NCBI GenBank assembly: GCA_036560145.1
Contig: DATBRV010000049.1
Location: 33,224 to 97,223, forward strand
Length of the DNA stretch: 64,000 bases
Reading direction: 5' to 3'
Source: DATBRV01 sp036560145
GTDB taxonomy: Bacteria; Myxococcota_A; UBA9160; SMWR01
Shown: positions 17,990 to 26,188 of the stretch, in pieces
How positions within the stretch are numbered: the first letter of the stretch is position 1
Layout: each line of letters starts with the position of its first letter
The notes under the pieces: generated by a model
Databases searched by the model: none
Seen by the model: the letters and a program-made list of their open reading frames with translations, nothing else
Told to the model about the DNA's origin: nothing
Program-made: the position numbers and the translations under genes

Positions 17990-19615
17990 ATGGAGTGGAA
18001 CATCGCCGATCTGGTCGAGCGGATCGTCGACCTCGCCCCCGACCGGGAGGCGCTGGTCTGCGGCGATGCGCGCCGCAGCTATGCCCTGCTCGAGGAGCGC
18101 TCCAACCGGCTGGCGAACCACCTCGCCTCGGTCGGCATCGGGCCCGGCGACCACGTCGGCATCTACGCCTTCAACTGCGTCGAGTTCGTCGAGAGCATGC
18201 TCGGCGCCTACAAGCTGCGCGCCGTGCCGATCAACGTGAACTACCGCTACGTCGAGGACGAGCTCCGCTACCTGTTCGACAACGCGGACCTGAAGGCGCT
18301 CGTCCACCACCGCCGCTTCACGCCCCGGATCGCGGCCGTGAAGAACGAGATGCCGCTGCTGCGGCATCTGATCGCGATCGACGACGACAGCGGGGAGGAC
18401 TTCCGCTCCGCCGGCGCGGTCGCCTACCAGGACGCGCTCGCGAGCGCGTCGCCCGCGCGCTCCTTCGGTCCGCGCTCGCCGGACGATCTCTACATGCTCT
18501 ACACCGGCGGCACCACGGGCATGCCCAAGGGTGTGATGTGGCGCCAGCACGACGTGATCTTCACGCTGGGCGGTGGAATCGACCACGCCACCGGGATCCC
18601 GGCCCAGCGGCCCGAGGACATCTCGGCGAAGATGGGCGCCACGCCGACCGTCAGCATGGCGATCGCGCCGCTGATGCACGGCGCCTCGCAGTGGGCGACG
18701 TTCGCAGCGCTCTTCACCGGGAACAAGGTGGTGCTCTACGGCGATCGCTCGTTCGATCCCGACGCCGTCTGGCGGATCATCGAGAAGGAGCGGGTGCAGA
18801 CGCTCGCGATCACCGGCGACGCGATGGGGCGCCCGCTGATCGAGGCGCTCGCCGGGGCGAGCGCGGGGCGCGACCTCACCTCGCTCTTCGTGGTGGCGAG
18901 CACCGCGGCGGTCTTCTCGCCTTCGGTGAAGGAGCAGTTCAAGCAGCGCTTTCCGAATCTGATCGTCGTCGACTCGGTCGGCGCCTCGGAGACCGGCTTC
19001 CACGGCACCTCGATGTACCAGGCCGGTGAATCGCTGGCGGCCCGGACCGGCGTGGTGCGCGTGCGGCCGGGCCGCGACACCATCGTGGTGGGCGAAGACG
19101 GCGAGCCGCTGAAGCCGGGCACGGGCGTGGTGGGCAAGCTCGCGCGCACCGGCAACGTGCCGCTCGGCTACTACAAGGATCCGAAGAAGACGGCCGAGAC
19201 CTTCCTCGAGACGGGCGGGCGCCGCTACGCGGTCCCCGGCGACTTCGCGACGCTGGAGGCCGACGGCAGCATCACGCTGCTCGGCCGTGGGTCGGTCTGC
19301 ATCAACTCCGGCGGCGAGAAGGTGTTCCCCGAGGAGGTGGAAGCCGCCCTCAAGGCGCACCCGGACGTGTTCGACGTGGTCGTGGTGGGCGTGCGCGATC
19401 CGCGCTGGGGCGAGCGCGTCGCGGCGGTGCTCCAGCCGCGGCCGGGCCGCACGCCCGGCCTCGATTCGCTAGCCGCGCACTGCCGCGACAAGATCGCCGG
19501 CTTCAAGGTTCCCCGCTCGCTGTACCTGGTGGAAAAGATCGAGCGCAGCCCGAGCGGGAAGCCCGACTATCCCTGGGCCAAGGCCCTGGCGGCCGAACGC
19601 GCCGCGAGGGAGTGA
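17990..19615 (+). CDS. acyl-CoA synthetase, FadD19/FadD17-like
   Basis: A 541-residue ATP-dependent acyl-CoA ligase (AMP-forming). It has the P-loop-like YMLYTGGTTGMPKGVMW near residue 170, the adenylate motif (SVGASETGFHG), GDFATLEADGSITLLGRGS near 420 and the C-terminal SGGEKVFPEEVE and SGKPDY lysine region. The YTGGTTGMPKGVMWRQ form is typical of ligases that activate sterol side chains or branched acids, so a bulky substrate is likely (inference). It follows the dehydrogenase pair in the same operon; GGGAGGATCC precedes the ATG. Confidence 0.9.
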   Translation: MEWNIADLVERIVDLAPDREALVCGDARRSYALLEERSNRLANHLASVGIGPGDHVGIYAFNCVEFVESMLGAYKLRAVPINVNYRYVEDELRYLFDNADLKALVHHRRFTPRIAAVKNEMPLLRHLIAIDDDSGEDFRSAGAVAYQDALASASPARSFGPRSPDDLYMLYTGGTTGMPKGVMWRQHDVIFTLGGGIDHATGIPAQRPEDISAKMGATPTVSMAIAPLMHGASQWATFAALFTGNKVVLYGDRSFDPDAVWRIIEKERVQTLAITGDAMGRPLIEALAGASAGRDLTSLFVVASTAAVFSPSVKEQFKQRFPNLIVVDSVGASETGFHGTSMYQAGESLAARTGVVRVRPGRDTIVVGEDGEPLKPGTGVVGKLARTGNVPLGYYKDPKKTAETFLETGGRRYAVPGDFATLEADGSITLLGRGSVCINSGGEKVFPEEVEAALKAHPDVFDVVVVGVRDPRWGERVAAVLQPRPGRTPGLDSLAAHCRDKIAGFKVPRSLYLVEKIERSPSGKPDYPWAKALAAERAARE

Positions 19616-19646
19616 TCCCCGCCCTCCAGCCCGCACCGGAGCCCCC

Positions 19647-20789
19647 ATGCGCACGCCCCTCTGCGACGCCTTCGGCATCGACGTTCCCATCTTCGCCTTC
19701 AGCCATTGCCGCGACGTGGTGGCCGCCGTCTCCCAGGCGGGAGGCTTCGGGGTGCTGGGCGCCCTCGCCTTCTCGCCCGAGCAGCTCGAGATCGAGCTCA
19801 AGTGGATCGACGAGCATATCGGCGGCAAGCCCTACGGCGTCGACGTCGTGATGCCCGCGACCTACAAGCGCAGCGAGGCGGGGGATTTCGCCAAGGCCGA
19901 TCTCGAGAAGATGCTGCCCGAAGGGCACAAGCAGTGGATCGAGCAGCTGCTGGCCCGCTACGACGTGCCGAAGCTCCCCGATTCGTTCGTGGCGCGGATC
20001 GACACACTGCTCGGCTGGTCCGAGAGCGGCGGACGCAGGCACGTCGAGATCGCGCTCAAGCATCCGATCCGGCTGCTGGTCAACGCGCTGGGGCCCCCGC
20101 CCAAGGACGTGATCGACCGCGCGCACGAGCACGGCGTGAAGGTCGCGGCGCTGGTGGGGAGCGTCGCGCAGGCGCAGAAGCAGGTCGCGCTCGGCGTCGA
20201 CGTGATCGTGGCCCAGGGCTGGGAGGCCGGCGGCCACACCGGGGACGTCTCGAGCATGGTGCTGATCCCCGAGGTAGTCGACGCGGTCTCGCCGGTGCCG
20301 GTGCTCGCGGCGGGCGGAATCGGCTGCGGGCGACAGGCCGCCGCCGGGCTCGCGCTCGGCGCGCAGGGCGTCTGGACCGGATCCATCTGGCTCACGGTGG
20401 CGGAGGCCGAGGCGAGCCCCGTGCTCACCGAGAAGCTGCTGCGCGCCAGCTCGCGCGACACCGTGCGCACGCGCAGCATGACGGGCAAGCCCGCCCGGCT
20501 GCTGCGCACGCCCTGGACGGAGGCCTGGGACGGACCCGAATCGCCGGGCCCCCTGCCGATGCCGCTGCAGTTCATGCTGAATGCGGACGCGCAGGCGCGG
20601 ATCGGCCACTACGCGCGCGCGGAGCGATCCCGCGCGCGCGAGCTGGTCGGCATCCCGGTCGGGCAGATCGTGGGCCGCATGAACGAGGTGAGGCCGACCC
20701 GCGAGGTGGTGCACGAGATGATCAGCGAGTTCGTCGACACCATCGAGCGTCTGGAAGGAATGCTCTCCGCCGCGGAGAAGAAGAGCTAG
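19647..20789 (+). CDS. nitronate monooxygenase-like FMN protein
   Basis: A 380-residue TIM-barrel flavoprotein of the 2-nitropropane dioxygenase/nitronate monooxygenase family. It has FGIDVPIFAFSHCRDVVAAV at the start, VIVAQGWEAGGHTGDVSSM and VPVLAAGGIGCGRQ for FMN binding, and LGAQGVWTGSIWL. Members often sit in lipid and sterol degradation clusters, where their true substrate is unknown. It starts 31 bases after the acyl-CoA ligase. Its stop overlaps the stop of the convergent TetR gene (CTAG at 20786-20789). Confidence 0.88.
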   Translation: MRTPLCDAFGIDVPIFAFSHCRDVVAAVSQAGGFGVLGALAFSPEQLEIELKWIDEHIGGKPYGVDVVMPATYKRSEAGDFAKADLEKMLPEGHKQWIEQLLARYDVPKLPDSFVARIDTLLGWSESGGRRHVEIALKHPIRLLVNALGPPPKDVIDRAHEHGVKVAALVGSVAQAQKQVALGVDVIVAQGWEAGGHTGDVSSMVLIPEVVDAVSPVPVLAAGGIGCGRQAAAGLALGAQGVWTGSIWLTVAEAEASPVLTEKLLRASSRDTVRTRSMTGKPARLLRTPWTEAWDGPESPGPLPMPLQFMLNADAQARIGHYARAERSRARELVGIPVGQIVGRMNEVRPTREVVHEMISEFVDTIERLEGMLSAAEKKS

Positions 20790-21361
20790 GGGCGCCCCCG
20801 CAGCAACAGCTCGGCCGCGTTGCGCGTGTGCTCGACGATCCCGGGCTGGGCGTGCAGCCCGTTGCTCCACCCGACCAGCGTCGCGAACCAGACGCGCTGG
20901 AGCACGTCCGCGATCCGGATCTCCTCGGCGCTCGGCACCACGTCGGTCGTCCCGCTGGCGGTGCCCCGCAGCGCGGCCGCGATCAGCCGCGCCATCACGG
21001 TGTGGAACCCGTGCACCTTCTGCGTGAGCTCGGGCTCGCCGGTGGCGATCGCCCGGACCAGGGCCCGCGCCAGGTTCGGGCGCCGACACAGAGCGCGGGT
21101 CGTCGCCTGGAAGAAGCTGGTGACGCGCTCGAGCGGCGTGTCTCCCTCGGAGGGACGCACCGCGAGCCGCGCCTCATGCTCGGCCACCAGCTGCTCGAGC
21201 GCCGCCAGCAGCAGGTCTTCCTTGCTGCGAAAGCGGCGGTAGAGGGTGCCGAGCGCGACCCCGGCGTGCGCCGCCACGTCGCGCAGGCGCACCGCCTCGA
21301 AGCCGCCCTGCTCGGCCAGCTCGACCGCGGTCTCGACGATGCGCCGGGAGCGTTCTTCCAT
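20786..21361 (-). CDS. TetR-family regulator, KstR-like
   Basis: A 191-residue TetR repressor. The N-terminal helix-turn-helix contains LRDVAAHAGVALGTLYRRF followed by SKEDLLLAALEQLV. That recognition helix resembles the GVAVGTLYRYFPSK stretch of mycobacterial KstR, the repressor of sterol catabolism. The C-terminal ligand domain is all-helical. A palindrome matching the KstR consensus is centred 16 bases upstream of the ATG (21370-21383) and another precedes the dehydrogenase operon. It therefore probably represses itself, the diiron gene and the catabolic genes, released by an acyl-CoA (inference). Confidence 0.88.
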   Translation of the reverse strand: MEERSRRIVETAVELAEQGGFEAVRLRDVAAHAGVALGTLYRRFRSKEDLLLAALEQLVAEHEARLAVRPSEGDTPLERVTSFFQATTRALCRRPNLARALVRAIATGEPELTQKVHGFHTVMARLIAAALRGTASGTTDVVPSAEEIRIADVLQRVWFATLVGWSNGLHAQPGIVEHTRNAAELLLRGRP

Positions 21362-21369
21362 GCCGACAT

Positions 21370-21383
21370 TGGAACACGTTTCA
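21370..21383. promoter_or_regulatory. KstR-like TetR operator, right
   Basis: TGGAACACGTTTCA fits TNNAACNNGTTNNA and shares the core GAACACGTT with the site at 15557. It lies in the 117-base divergent region between the TetR gene (start 21361) and the diiron protein gene (start 21479). Confidence 0.6.
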
Positions 21384-21478
21384 GTTGCGCGGTCCAGTCC
21401 ATGGCCGCGGCCACGAGGTCCGGGGTTGCGCCGGACTGTGGTAGCTTGGGCCAGATCCGCGCCCGTTCCGGAGGCTTC

Positions 21479-22567
21479 GTGAACTACCGGCAGCACAATC
21501 CGCTCCCCCTGCCCGCCTCGGGCCCGACCGAAGCGGTGCGCTCGACGCTCGACACCATCTTCGACTGGCGCTACGCGCTCGAGCAGCAGAACCTGCTCGC
21601 GCTCTACGAAAAGGGGAAGACGCTCGCCTGGAACGCGTCGGATCTCGACTGGTCGACCCCCGTCGACCTCGAGAAGATGATGAGCGATCGCGCCACCCCC
21701 CAATCGGCCGAGCTCTTCGCCCAGATGCTCAAACCCCCGCGCAAGCTCGAGCCGAAGGAACAGGTCGAGTTCAACATCCACATGAACGCCTGGATGCTCT
21801 CCCAATTCCTGCACGGCGAGCAGGGCGCGCTGGTGGCCACCGCGAAGATCGTGCAGGCGGCCCCCACCGAGGAGGCCAAGTGGTACGCGGCCAACCAGGT
21901 CGCCGACGAGGCGCGCCACGTCGAGGTCTATCACCGCTACCTGACGGAGAAGCTGGGCGTCTCCTACCCGGTGAACGTGCACCTCCAGAGCCTGCTCGAG
22001 CAGATCATCTCCGATTCGCGCTGGGACATGACCTATCTCGGGATGCAGATCATGGTGGAGGGGCTCGCGCTCGCCGCCTTCGGGCTGATGAAGCTCCAGC
22101 TTCCCGACGAGCCGCTGATCCAGGACATCACCAGCCGCATCATGGGCGACGAGGCGCGGCACGTGGCCTTCGGGGTGCTCTCGCTGGAGTCGTTCTACAC
22201 CAAGGAGCTCTCCAGCTCGGAGCTTCGCGAGCGCGAGGACTTCGTGATCGAGGCGACCCACCTGATGCGGGATCGCCTGCTGATGAACCAGGTCTACGAG
22301 CGCCTCGGCTGGGACGTCCAGGTCTGGGTGAAGTGGGCCAACGAGACGCCCTTCATGCAGGGCTTCCGGCAGATGCTCTTCTCGAAGATCGTGCCGAACC
22401 TGAAGCGCCTGGGCCTGCTCACCCCGCGCGTGCGCGCGGAGTACGCGAAGATCGGCCTGCTCCACTTCGAGGGGCTGGCGGATTCGACCGTCGACCCCGA
22501 GCCGATGGCGCCGGCCGAGCTGATCTCGCTGCTCGCTAAGCTCCGCGAGGCCTCTGCCCCGGCCTGA
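21479..22567 (+). CDS. ferritin-like diiron protein
   Basis: A 362-residue ferritin-like four-helix protein. Iron-ligand motifs are visible: EEAKWYAANQVADEARHVEVYHRYL and, one helix pair later, RIMGDEARHVAFGVLSLE, each with an E-x-x-H, plus Glu in QVEFNIHMNAW and MVEGLALAAFG. The layout is that of R2-like or AurF-like oxidases, so an O2-dependent oxidation is likely. The substrate is unknown. The GTG start at 21479 has GGAGG at 21470-21474. It is divergent from the TetR gene, with the right-hand operator between them. Confidence 0.85.
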   Translation: MNYRQHNPLPLPASGPTEAVRSTLDTIFDWRYALEQQNLLALYEKGKTLAWNASDLDWSTPVDLEKMMSDRATPQSAELFAQMLKPPRKLEPKEQVEFNIHMNAWMLSQFLHGEQGALVATAKIVQAAPTEEAKWYAANQVADEARHVEVYHRYLTEKLGVSYPVNVHLQSLLEQIISDSRWDMTYLGMQIMVEGLALAAFGLMKLQLPDEPLIQDITSRIMGDEARHVAFGVLSLESFYTKELSSSELREREDFVIEATHLMRDRLLMNQVYERLGWDVQVWVKWANETPFMQGFRQMLFSKIVPNLKRLGLLTPRVRAEYAKIGLLHFEGLADSTVDPEPMAPAELISLLAKLREASAPA

Positions 22568-22909
22568 AGCGCATCTGAATCGTCTCCGCGAAATGCGTCG
22601 GCGCGCGGCGGATGCGCGTCTCCTGCGCAACGCGTGTCGCAAGTCGGCGTCGCCCGCGGACTCTTCGCGTTCGCGCGCGTGCGACTTGCCGCATGCGGCG
22701 TCGGAAGCGCACCGGCAAGATGGGTAATCGCTTTCCCAAGCCGCGGAAGCCGTCCCCCCAGGACATTCGCAGCGCGTCGAAGCGTCGAAAAAATCCCGTG
22801 GATTTACGGTCTGTTGGCGTAGTTGCGTGACGCAGCATGGTGGCACGGTGGTTGCACCCGAAAAAGCATGGAGATGGACGCACTGGAGGGGCTCTGGAGG
22901 AACGGAGCC
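22568..22909 (+). promoter_or_regulatory. 342-base regulatory region of the 22910 gene
   Basis: No gene is convincing here. The region holds a near-perfect sigma-54 promoter (22841-22856). About 150-200 bases upstream is an inverted pair GCAAGTCG (22639-22646) and CGACTTGC (22682-22689), the usual place for an enhancer-binding-protein site. The sequence is more AT-rich near 22780-22830. Confidence 0.5.
22841..22856 (+). promoter_or_regulatory. sigma-54 promoter (-24/-12)
   Basis: TGGCACG at 22841-22847, four bases, then TTGCA at 22852-22856: a full match to the sigma-54 consensus TGGCACG-N4-TTGCW. The expected transcript start is near 22867, giving a leader of about 43 bases before the ATG at 22910. 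Confidence 0.8.
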
Positions 22910-23230
22910 ATGCGTTGCTCGAAGGCGCTCACGCCGCTGGTCACCGGTCTCACCATGGTCGCGCTGTCGACCGAGGCGCTCGCCGACCCCATCGAGGAGA
23001 CCCGGGAAAAGCCCCGCCGCCACCGAACCAGCGAGATCCTGACCCGGATCGAGATGCCCCGCGGTGAGACCCGGAGCTGGCTCGAGGAGCACGTCAGCAT
23101 CCGCAAGGGAATGGGCCTCGCCTACCACTACAAGGTCGAGACCGAGGACCACCGCAAGGTGATCCTGAGCGTCGGCGGCCCCGCCCTCAAGAAGAAGCGC
23201 CTGGGCCTGATGTTCGAGGTCCGCTTCTAG
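22910..23230 (+). CDS. small secreted hypothetical protein
   Basis: A 106-residue protein. It has a signal peptide (MRCSKALTPLVTGLTMVALS, cleavage probably after TEALA) and a mature part of about 80 residues. That part is basic, contains HRTSEILTRIEMPRG and ends VGGPALKKKRLGLMFEVRF, a likely beta-strand C terminus. I do not recognise the family. ATG 22910 is preceded by GGAGG at 22896-22900 and fits the sigma-54 transcript start. Other in-frame starts upstream would fall close to or inside the promoter. Confidence 0.7.
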   Translation: MRCSKALTPLVTGLTMVALSTEALADPIEETREKPRRHRTSEILTRIEMPRGETRSWLEEHVSIRKGMGLAYHYKVETEDHRKVILSVGGPALKKKRLGLMFEVRF

Positions 23231-23237
23231 AGAGAGC

Positions 23238-23324
23238 CGCGCGCAAGCGGGCGAAGCCCGCGCGCAGCGAGCCGTAGGCGAGCGTAGTTCATTCAGGCCG
23301 GCCGCAGGCGAGCGGAGTTCACCC
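23238..23324 (-). repeat. dispersed intergenic repeat, copy 1
   Basis: Reads on the minus strand as a 21-base partial unit (TGAACTCCGCTCGCCTGCGG) joined to a near-full unit. The full unit holds CGGCTCGCTGCGCGCGGG and the hairpin GCGGGCTTCGCCCGC. The same partial-plus-full layout occurs at 54503, and the unit is tandemly repeated at 63799. It sits directly after the stop of the 22910 gene. Confidence 0.75.
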
Positions 23325-23370
23325 AAGCTAGAGTGCCGCCCGAGCGATCGCCTTCGCGCGCGGAACCCAG

Positions 23371-24024
23371 TTGCCGACCCCCGCCCCGCCGGAGCTCAGC
23401 CTCGTCGAAGCGATCTACAGCCTGCGCGCGATGCGGCGGCTCTCGCCCGATCCCATCTCCGAGCAGGACCTGCGCTTCCTGGTGGACGCCGCGACCCAGG
23501 CCCCGAGCGCCTCGAACGGACAGAACTGGGCCTTCATCGTCGTGACCGACGAGGGGCAGCGGCGACGTCTCGGCGAGATCTACCGCGAGGTGGGGCGCGC
23601 CGTGATCCGCGATCAGGCGCTGGCGAGCGGACGGCTCCCGCCCGAGACCGAGAAGGTCTATCGCAACGCGATGCTGCTGGTGGAAGGCATGGGCACTGTC
23701 CCCGCGCTGATCGTGGTGGCCGCACGCGGGCAGCACCCCGCCGACGCCCTTCAGGGCGCCGCCTGGTACGGCTCGCTCTTCCCCGCCGTCCAGAACCTGA
23801 TGCTGGCCGCCCGGTCGCGGGGCCTGGGCACGACGCTCACCACGCTGCACAAGCTGCGCGAGGCCGACGTGAAGGCGGTGCTCGGGATTCCCGACGGCTG
23901 GGAGACGGTGGCGCTGATCCCCGTCGGGCGTCCCCTCGGCCGCTTCGGGCCGGTGCGGCGCACGCCCTCCGAACAGGTGACGCACTGGGACCGCTGGGGA
24001 AACCCGCGCCGCGGGAAGCCCTGA
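23371..24024 (+). CDS. nitroreductase-family FMN protein
   Basis: A 217-residue nitroreductase-fold flavoprotein. It has the FMN-binding start (IYSLRAMRRLSPDPISEQDL), ATQAPSASNGQNWAFIVV, and the central GSLFPAVQNLMLAARSRGLGTT. It probably reduces nitro groups, quinones or flavins with NAD(P)H; the natural substrate is unknown. The start is TTG at 23371, the first usable codon before the family N terminus. The ribosome site is weak. Its TGA overlaps the probable start of the next gene. Confidence 0.85.
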   Translation: MPTPAPPELSLVEAIYSLRAMRRLSPDPISEQDLRFLVDAATQAPSASNGQNWAFIVVTDEGQRRRLGEIYREVGRAVIRDQALASGRLPPETEKVYRNAMLLVEGMGTVPALIVVAARGQHPADALQGAAWYGSLFPAVQNLMLAARSRGLGTTLTTLHKLREADVKAVLGIPDGWETVALIPVGRPLGRFGPVRRTPSEQVTHWDRWGNPRRGKP

Positions 24025-25745
24025 GGCCCGGCGCCCCGACGATCTGGGCGGCGGCGCTGGCCCTCTACACGGCGCTCGCGATCGCCTCGACCTGGCCGCT
24101 CGCGCGCGAGCTGGACACCAGCCTGGCGCGCGGCACCGACGTCTCGGCGACGGTGCCCTTCGCCTCCGCCTGGTCCCTGTGGTGGACGGCCGACCGCGTC
24201 GCGGCGGGCTTCCGGTCTTTCTGGGACGCCCCGATCTTCTTCCCGACGCCCCAGAGCTACGCCTTCTCCGAGCCGATGCTGCTCGAGGGTCTGGCGGCGG
24301 CGCCGCTCCAGTGGCTGGGCGCCTCGCCCGTGCTCGCCTGCAACCTGATCCTGCTCGCAGCGCTGGTGAGCAACGGCGCCTTCGCCCTGGCTCTCCTGCG
24401 CAGCCTCGGGCTCGCCCCGCTCGCGGCGATCGCCGGCGGCGCGCTGCTGTGTCTGCTCCCCTTCGTGCATCACGAGCTCGGCGTCCTCACGCTGGTTCCG
24501 CTCGCGGGCGTGCTCGCCACCCTGCACGCGCTGCTCGCGTTCTCACGGCGCGCCACGCTGCCCCGAGGCCTGCGCCTGGGCATCGCCTTCGCCGCGGCGT
24601 ATTTCCTGTGCGGGCAGAACGCGCTCTTCCTCGCGCTGGTCGCGGGTCCGGCCGCGCTGTGTCTGGCGAGCCGCGCCCATCTCGCACCGCGCAGCCTGCT
24701 CGCGCTCGCCGTCGCGGCGGCGACCGCCGCCGTGCTGCTCCTCCCGATCGCGAAGACCCAGATCGACGTGCGCCGCACGCACGGCTTCGCCCGCCCCGCG
24801 CGCCTCGTCGCGCTGGGAGCCGCCGCGCCCCGCGACTTCTGGCGGGCGCCGACGGCGCCGCTGCTCCCCTTCCCGGGCGTCCACGCCGCGGCGGATCCGA
24901 ACCAACGGGCGCTGTTTCCCGGCGCGCTCAAGCTCGCGCTCGCACTCGCTGGCCTCGCCTGGGGCCTGCGGCGCGCGGACACCCGACGCTTCACCGCCTT
25001 CCTGCTGGCGACGGCGGCCGGCGCGGTCGCGCTCTCGATGCTCCCGGGCTGGGACTCGCTGGGCGGCGCGCATCGCGTGCTGCGCGCGCTGGTGCCCGGG
25101 CTCGCACAGGTCCGCAGCTTCTGGCGGGCGTCGATGCTAATGCAGGTCGCGACCGCGCTGCTCGCGGCGGCGGGGATCCAGGCGCTCGCCGAAGCGGCGC
25201 GCCGACCGCTGGCGCCCGCCGCGCGCCGCGCCGCGAAAGCCGCGGTGATCGCGGTCGCGCTGGCGGCCAGCGCCGAGCTGTGGCCGCCGGCGCCCGGCCT
25301 CTCGCCCGCGCCCTCACGCGAGGCGTGGCGACCCTGGCTCGACGCGGTCGAGCAGCGCCTGCCGCCCGGCGCGGCGCTGGTCCACCTGCCGGTGCCCGCC
25401 AGCGAAGCCGTCGCCGACTACGAGGAGACGGCGCGCGCGATGCTGCTCGCGACCGCGCACGGGCGGCCGCTGGTGAACGGCTACTCGAGCTACTTCCCGA
25501 GCGGCTATCGCGCCTTCGCACGCTTCATGCGGGGCTGCCCGGCGCCCGAGGCCTGGTCGCTGCTGCACGAGGTGGGTCTGCGCCTGCTCAGCATCCGCAG
25601 CTCCTGGCTCGCCGCCGATCCGGGCTGCGGACCCGCCGAGCCGCTCTATCGCCGCGCCGCCGCGTATCCCGAGCTCGACGTCGAGCTCTGGGAGGCGGTG
25701 AACGCTAGCCCGCCAGGTCCGGACGATATTCGGGGTGCGCCGTGA
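24021..25745 (+). CDS. multi-pass membrane protein, glycosyltransferase-like
   Basis: About 574 residues. Some nine or more hydrophobic helices (for example TIWAAALALYTALAIAS, LLAALVSNGAFALALLRSLG, AAIAGGALLCLLPF) are followed by a soluble C-terminal region (LVHLPVPASEAVADYEETAR). The layout resembles GT-C type integral membrane transferases, but I see no diagnostic motif. The start is unclear: the frame is open well upstream and the first membrane helix lies before GTG 24153. CTG at 24021, overlapping the nitroreductase stop, is the nearest plausible start. It runs 41 bases into the convergent SRPBCC gene. Confidence 0.65.
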   Translation: MRPGAPTIWAAALALYTALAIASTWPLARELDTSLARGTDVSATVPFASAWSLWWTADRVAAGFRSFWDAPIFFPTPQSYAFSEPMLLEGLAAAPLQWLGASPVLACNLILLAALVSNGAFALALLRSLGLAPLAAIAGGALLCLLPFVHHELGVLTLVPLAGVLATLHALLAFSRRATLPRGLRLGIAFAAAYFLCGQNALFLALVAGPAALCLASRAHLAPRSLLALAVAAATAAVLLLPIAKTQIDVRRTHGFARPARLVALGAAAPRDFWRAPTAPLLPFPGVHAAADPNQRALFPGALKLALALAGLAWGLRRADTRRFTAFLLATAAGAVALSMLPGWDSLGGAHRVLRALVPGLAQVRSFWRASMLMQVATALLAAAGIQALAEAARRPLAPAARRAAKAAVIAVALAASAELWPPAPGLSPAPSREAWRPWLDAVEQRLPPGAALVHLPVPASEAVADYEETARAMLLATAHGRPLVNGYSSYFPSGYRAFARFMRGCPAPEAWSLLHEVGLRLLSIRSSWLAADPGCGPAEPLYRRAAAYPELDVELWEAVNASPPGPDDIRGAP

Positions 25746-26184
25746 GCCACTCCGAGAGCCGCCGCATCGACGCTTCGTTCTGCTTGTTGATGAAGCGATA
25801 GATCGGCCCCTCGAACCAGCGCCAGGGGGCCGACACCAGGTGGTACCGCTCCTCGAAGTGCAGGCGCGTGCGGCCGGGCCCGAGCGGCTCGAGCCGCAGG
25901 CGGCCGGTCTGATCGTTGCCCGGCTCACGGCTGATCATCCGATAGGTGTAGCCGCGGGCCGGCTCCACCTCGCTCACCAGCTCGAGCGCGGTGCCGCGCC
26001 GGCCGAACGGCAGCCGGTAGCTCACCCGCCGCAGCAGGCCGTCGCCGCGCGCGTCGCCCGGCCAGAGCACCTCGACGCCGAGCACCATCGGGGCGTAGTC
26101 CGTCCAGCGCGGGTAGTCCTGCATCAGCGCCCAGAGCCTCTCGGCCCGGTGCGGCAGCTCGATCTGGTAGCGGTGCTCGCGCAT
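25705..26184 (-). CDS. SRPBCC/START-like lipid-binding domain protein
   Basis: A 159-residue single-domain protein of the SRPBCC superfamily (polyketide cyclase/START-like). It opens EHRYQIELPHRAERLWALMQ, has DYPRWTDYAPMV after helix 1 and LRLEPLGPGRTRLHFEERY as core strands, and ends in a long helix. Such proteins bind hydrophobic ligands in a helix-grip pocket. It is the last gene of the minus-strand run with the RND exporter (four bases after that stop), so a lipid-handling role is plausible. Confidence 0.75.
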   Translation of the reverse strand: MREHRYQIELPHRAERLWALMQDYPRWTDYAPMVLGVEVLWPGDARGDGLLRRVSYRLPFGRRGTALELVSEVEPARGYTYRMISREPGNDQTGRLRLEPLGPGRTRLHFEERYHLVSAPWRWFEGPIYRFINKQNEASMRRLSEWLTAHPEYRPDLAG

Positions 26185-26188
26185 GCGC

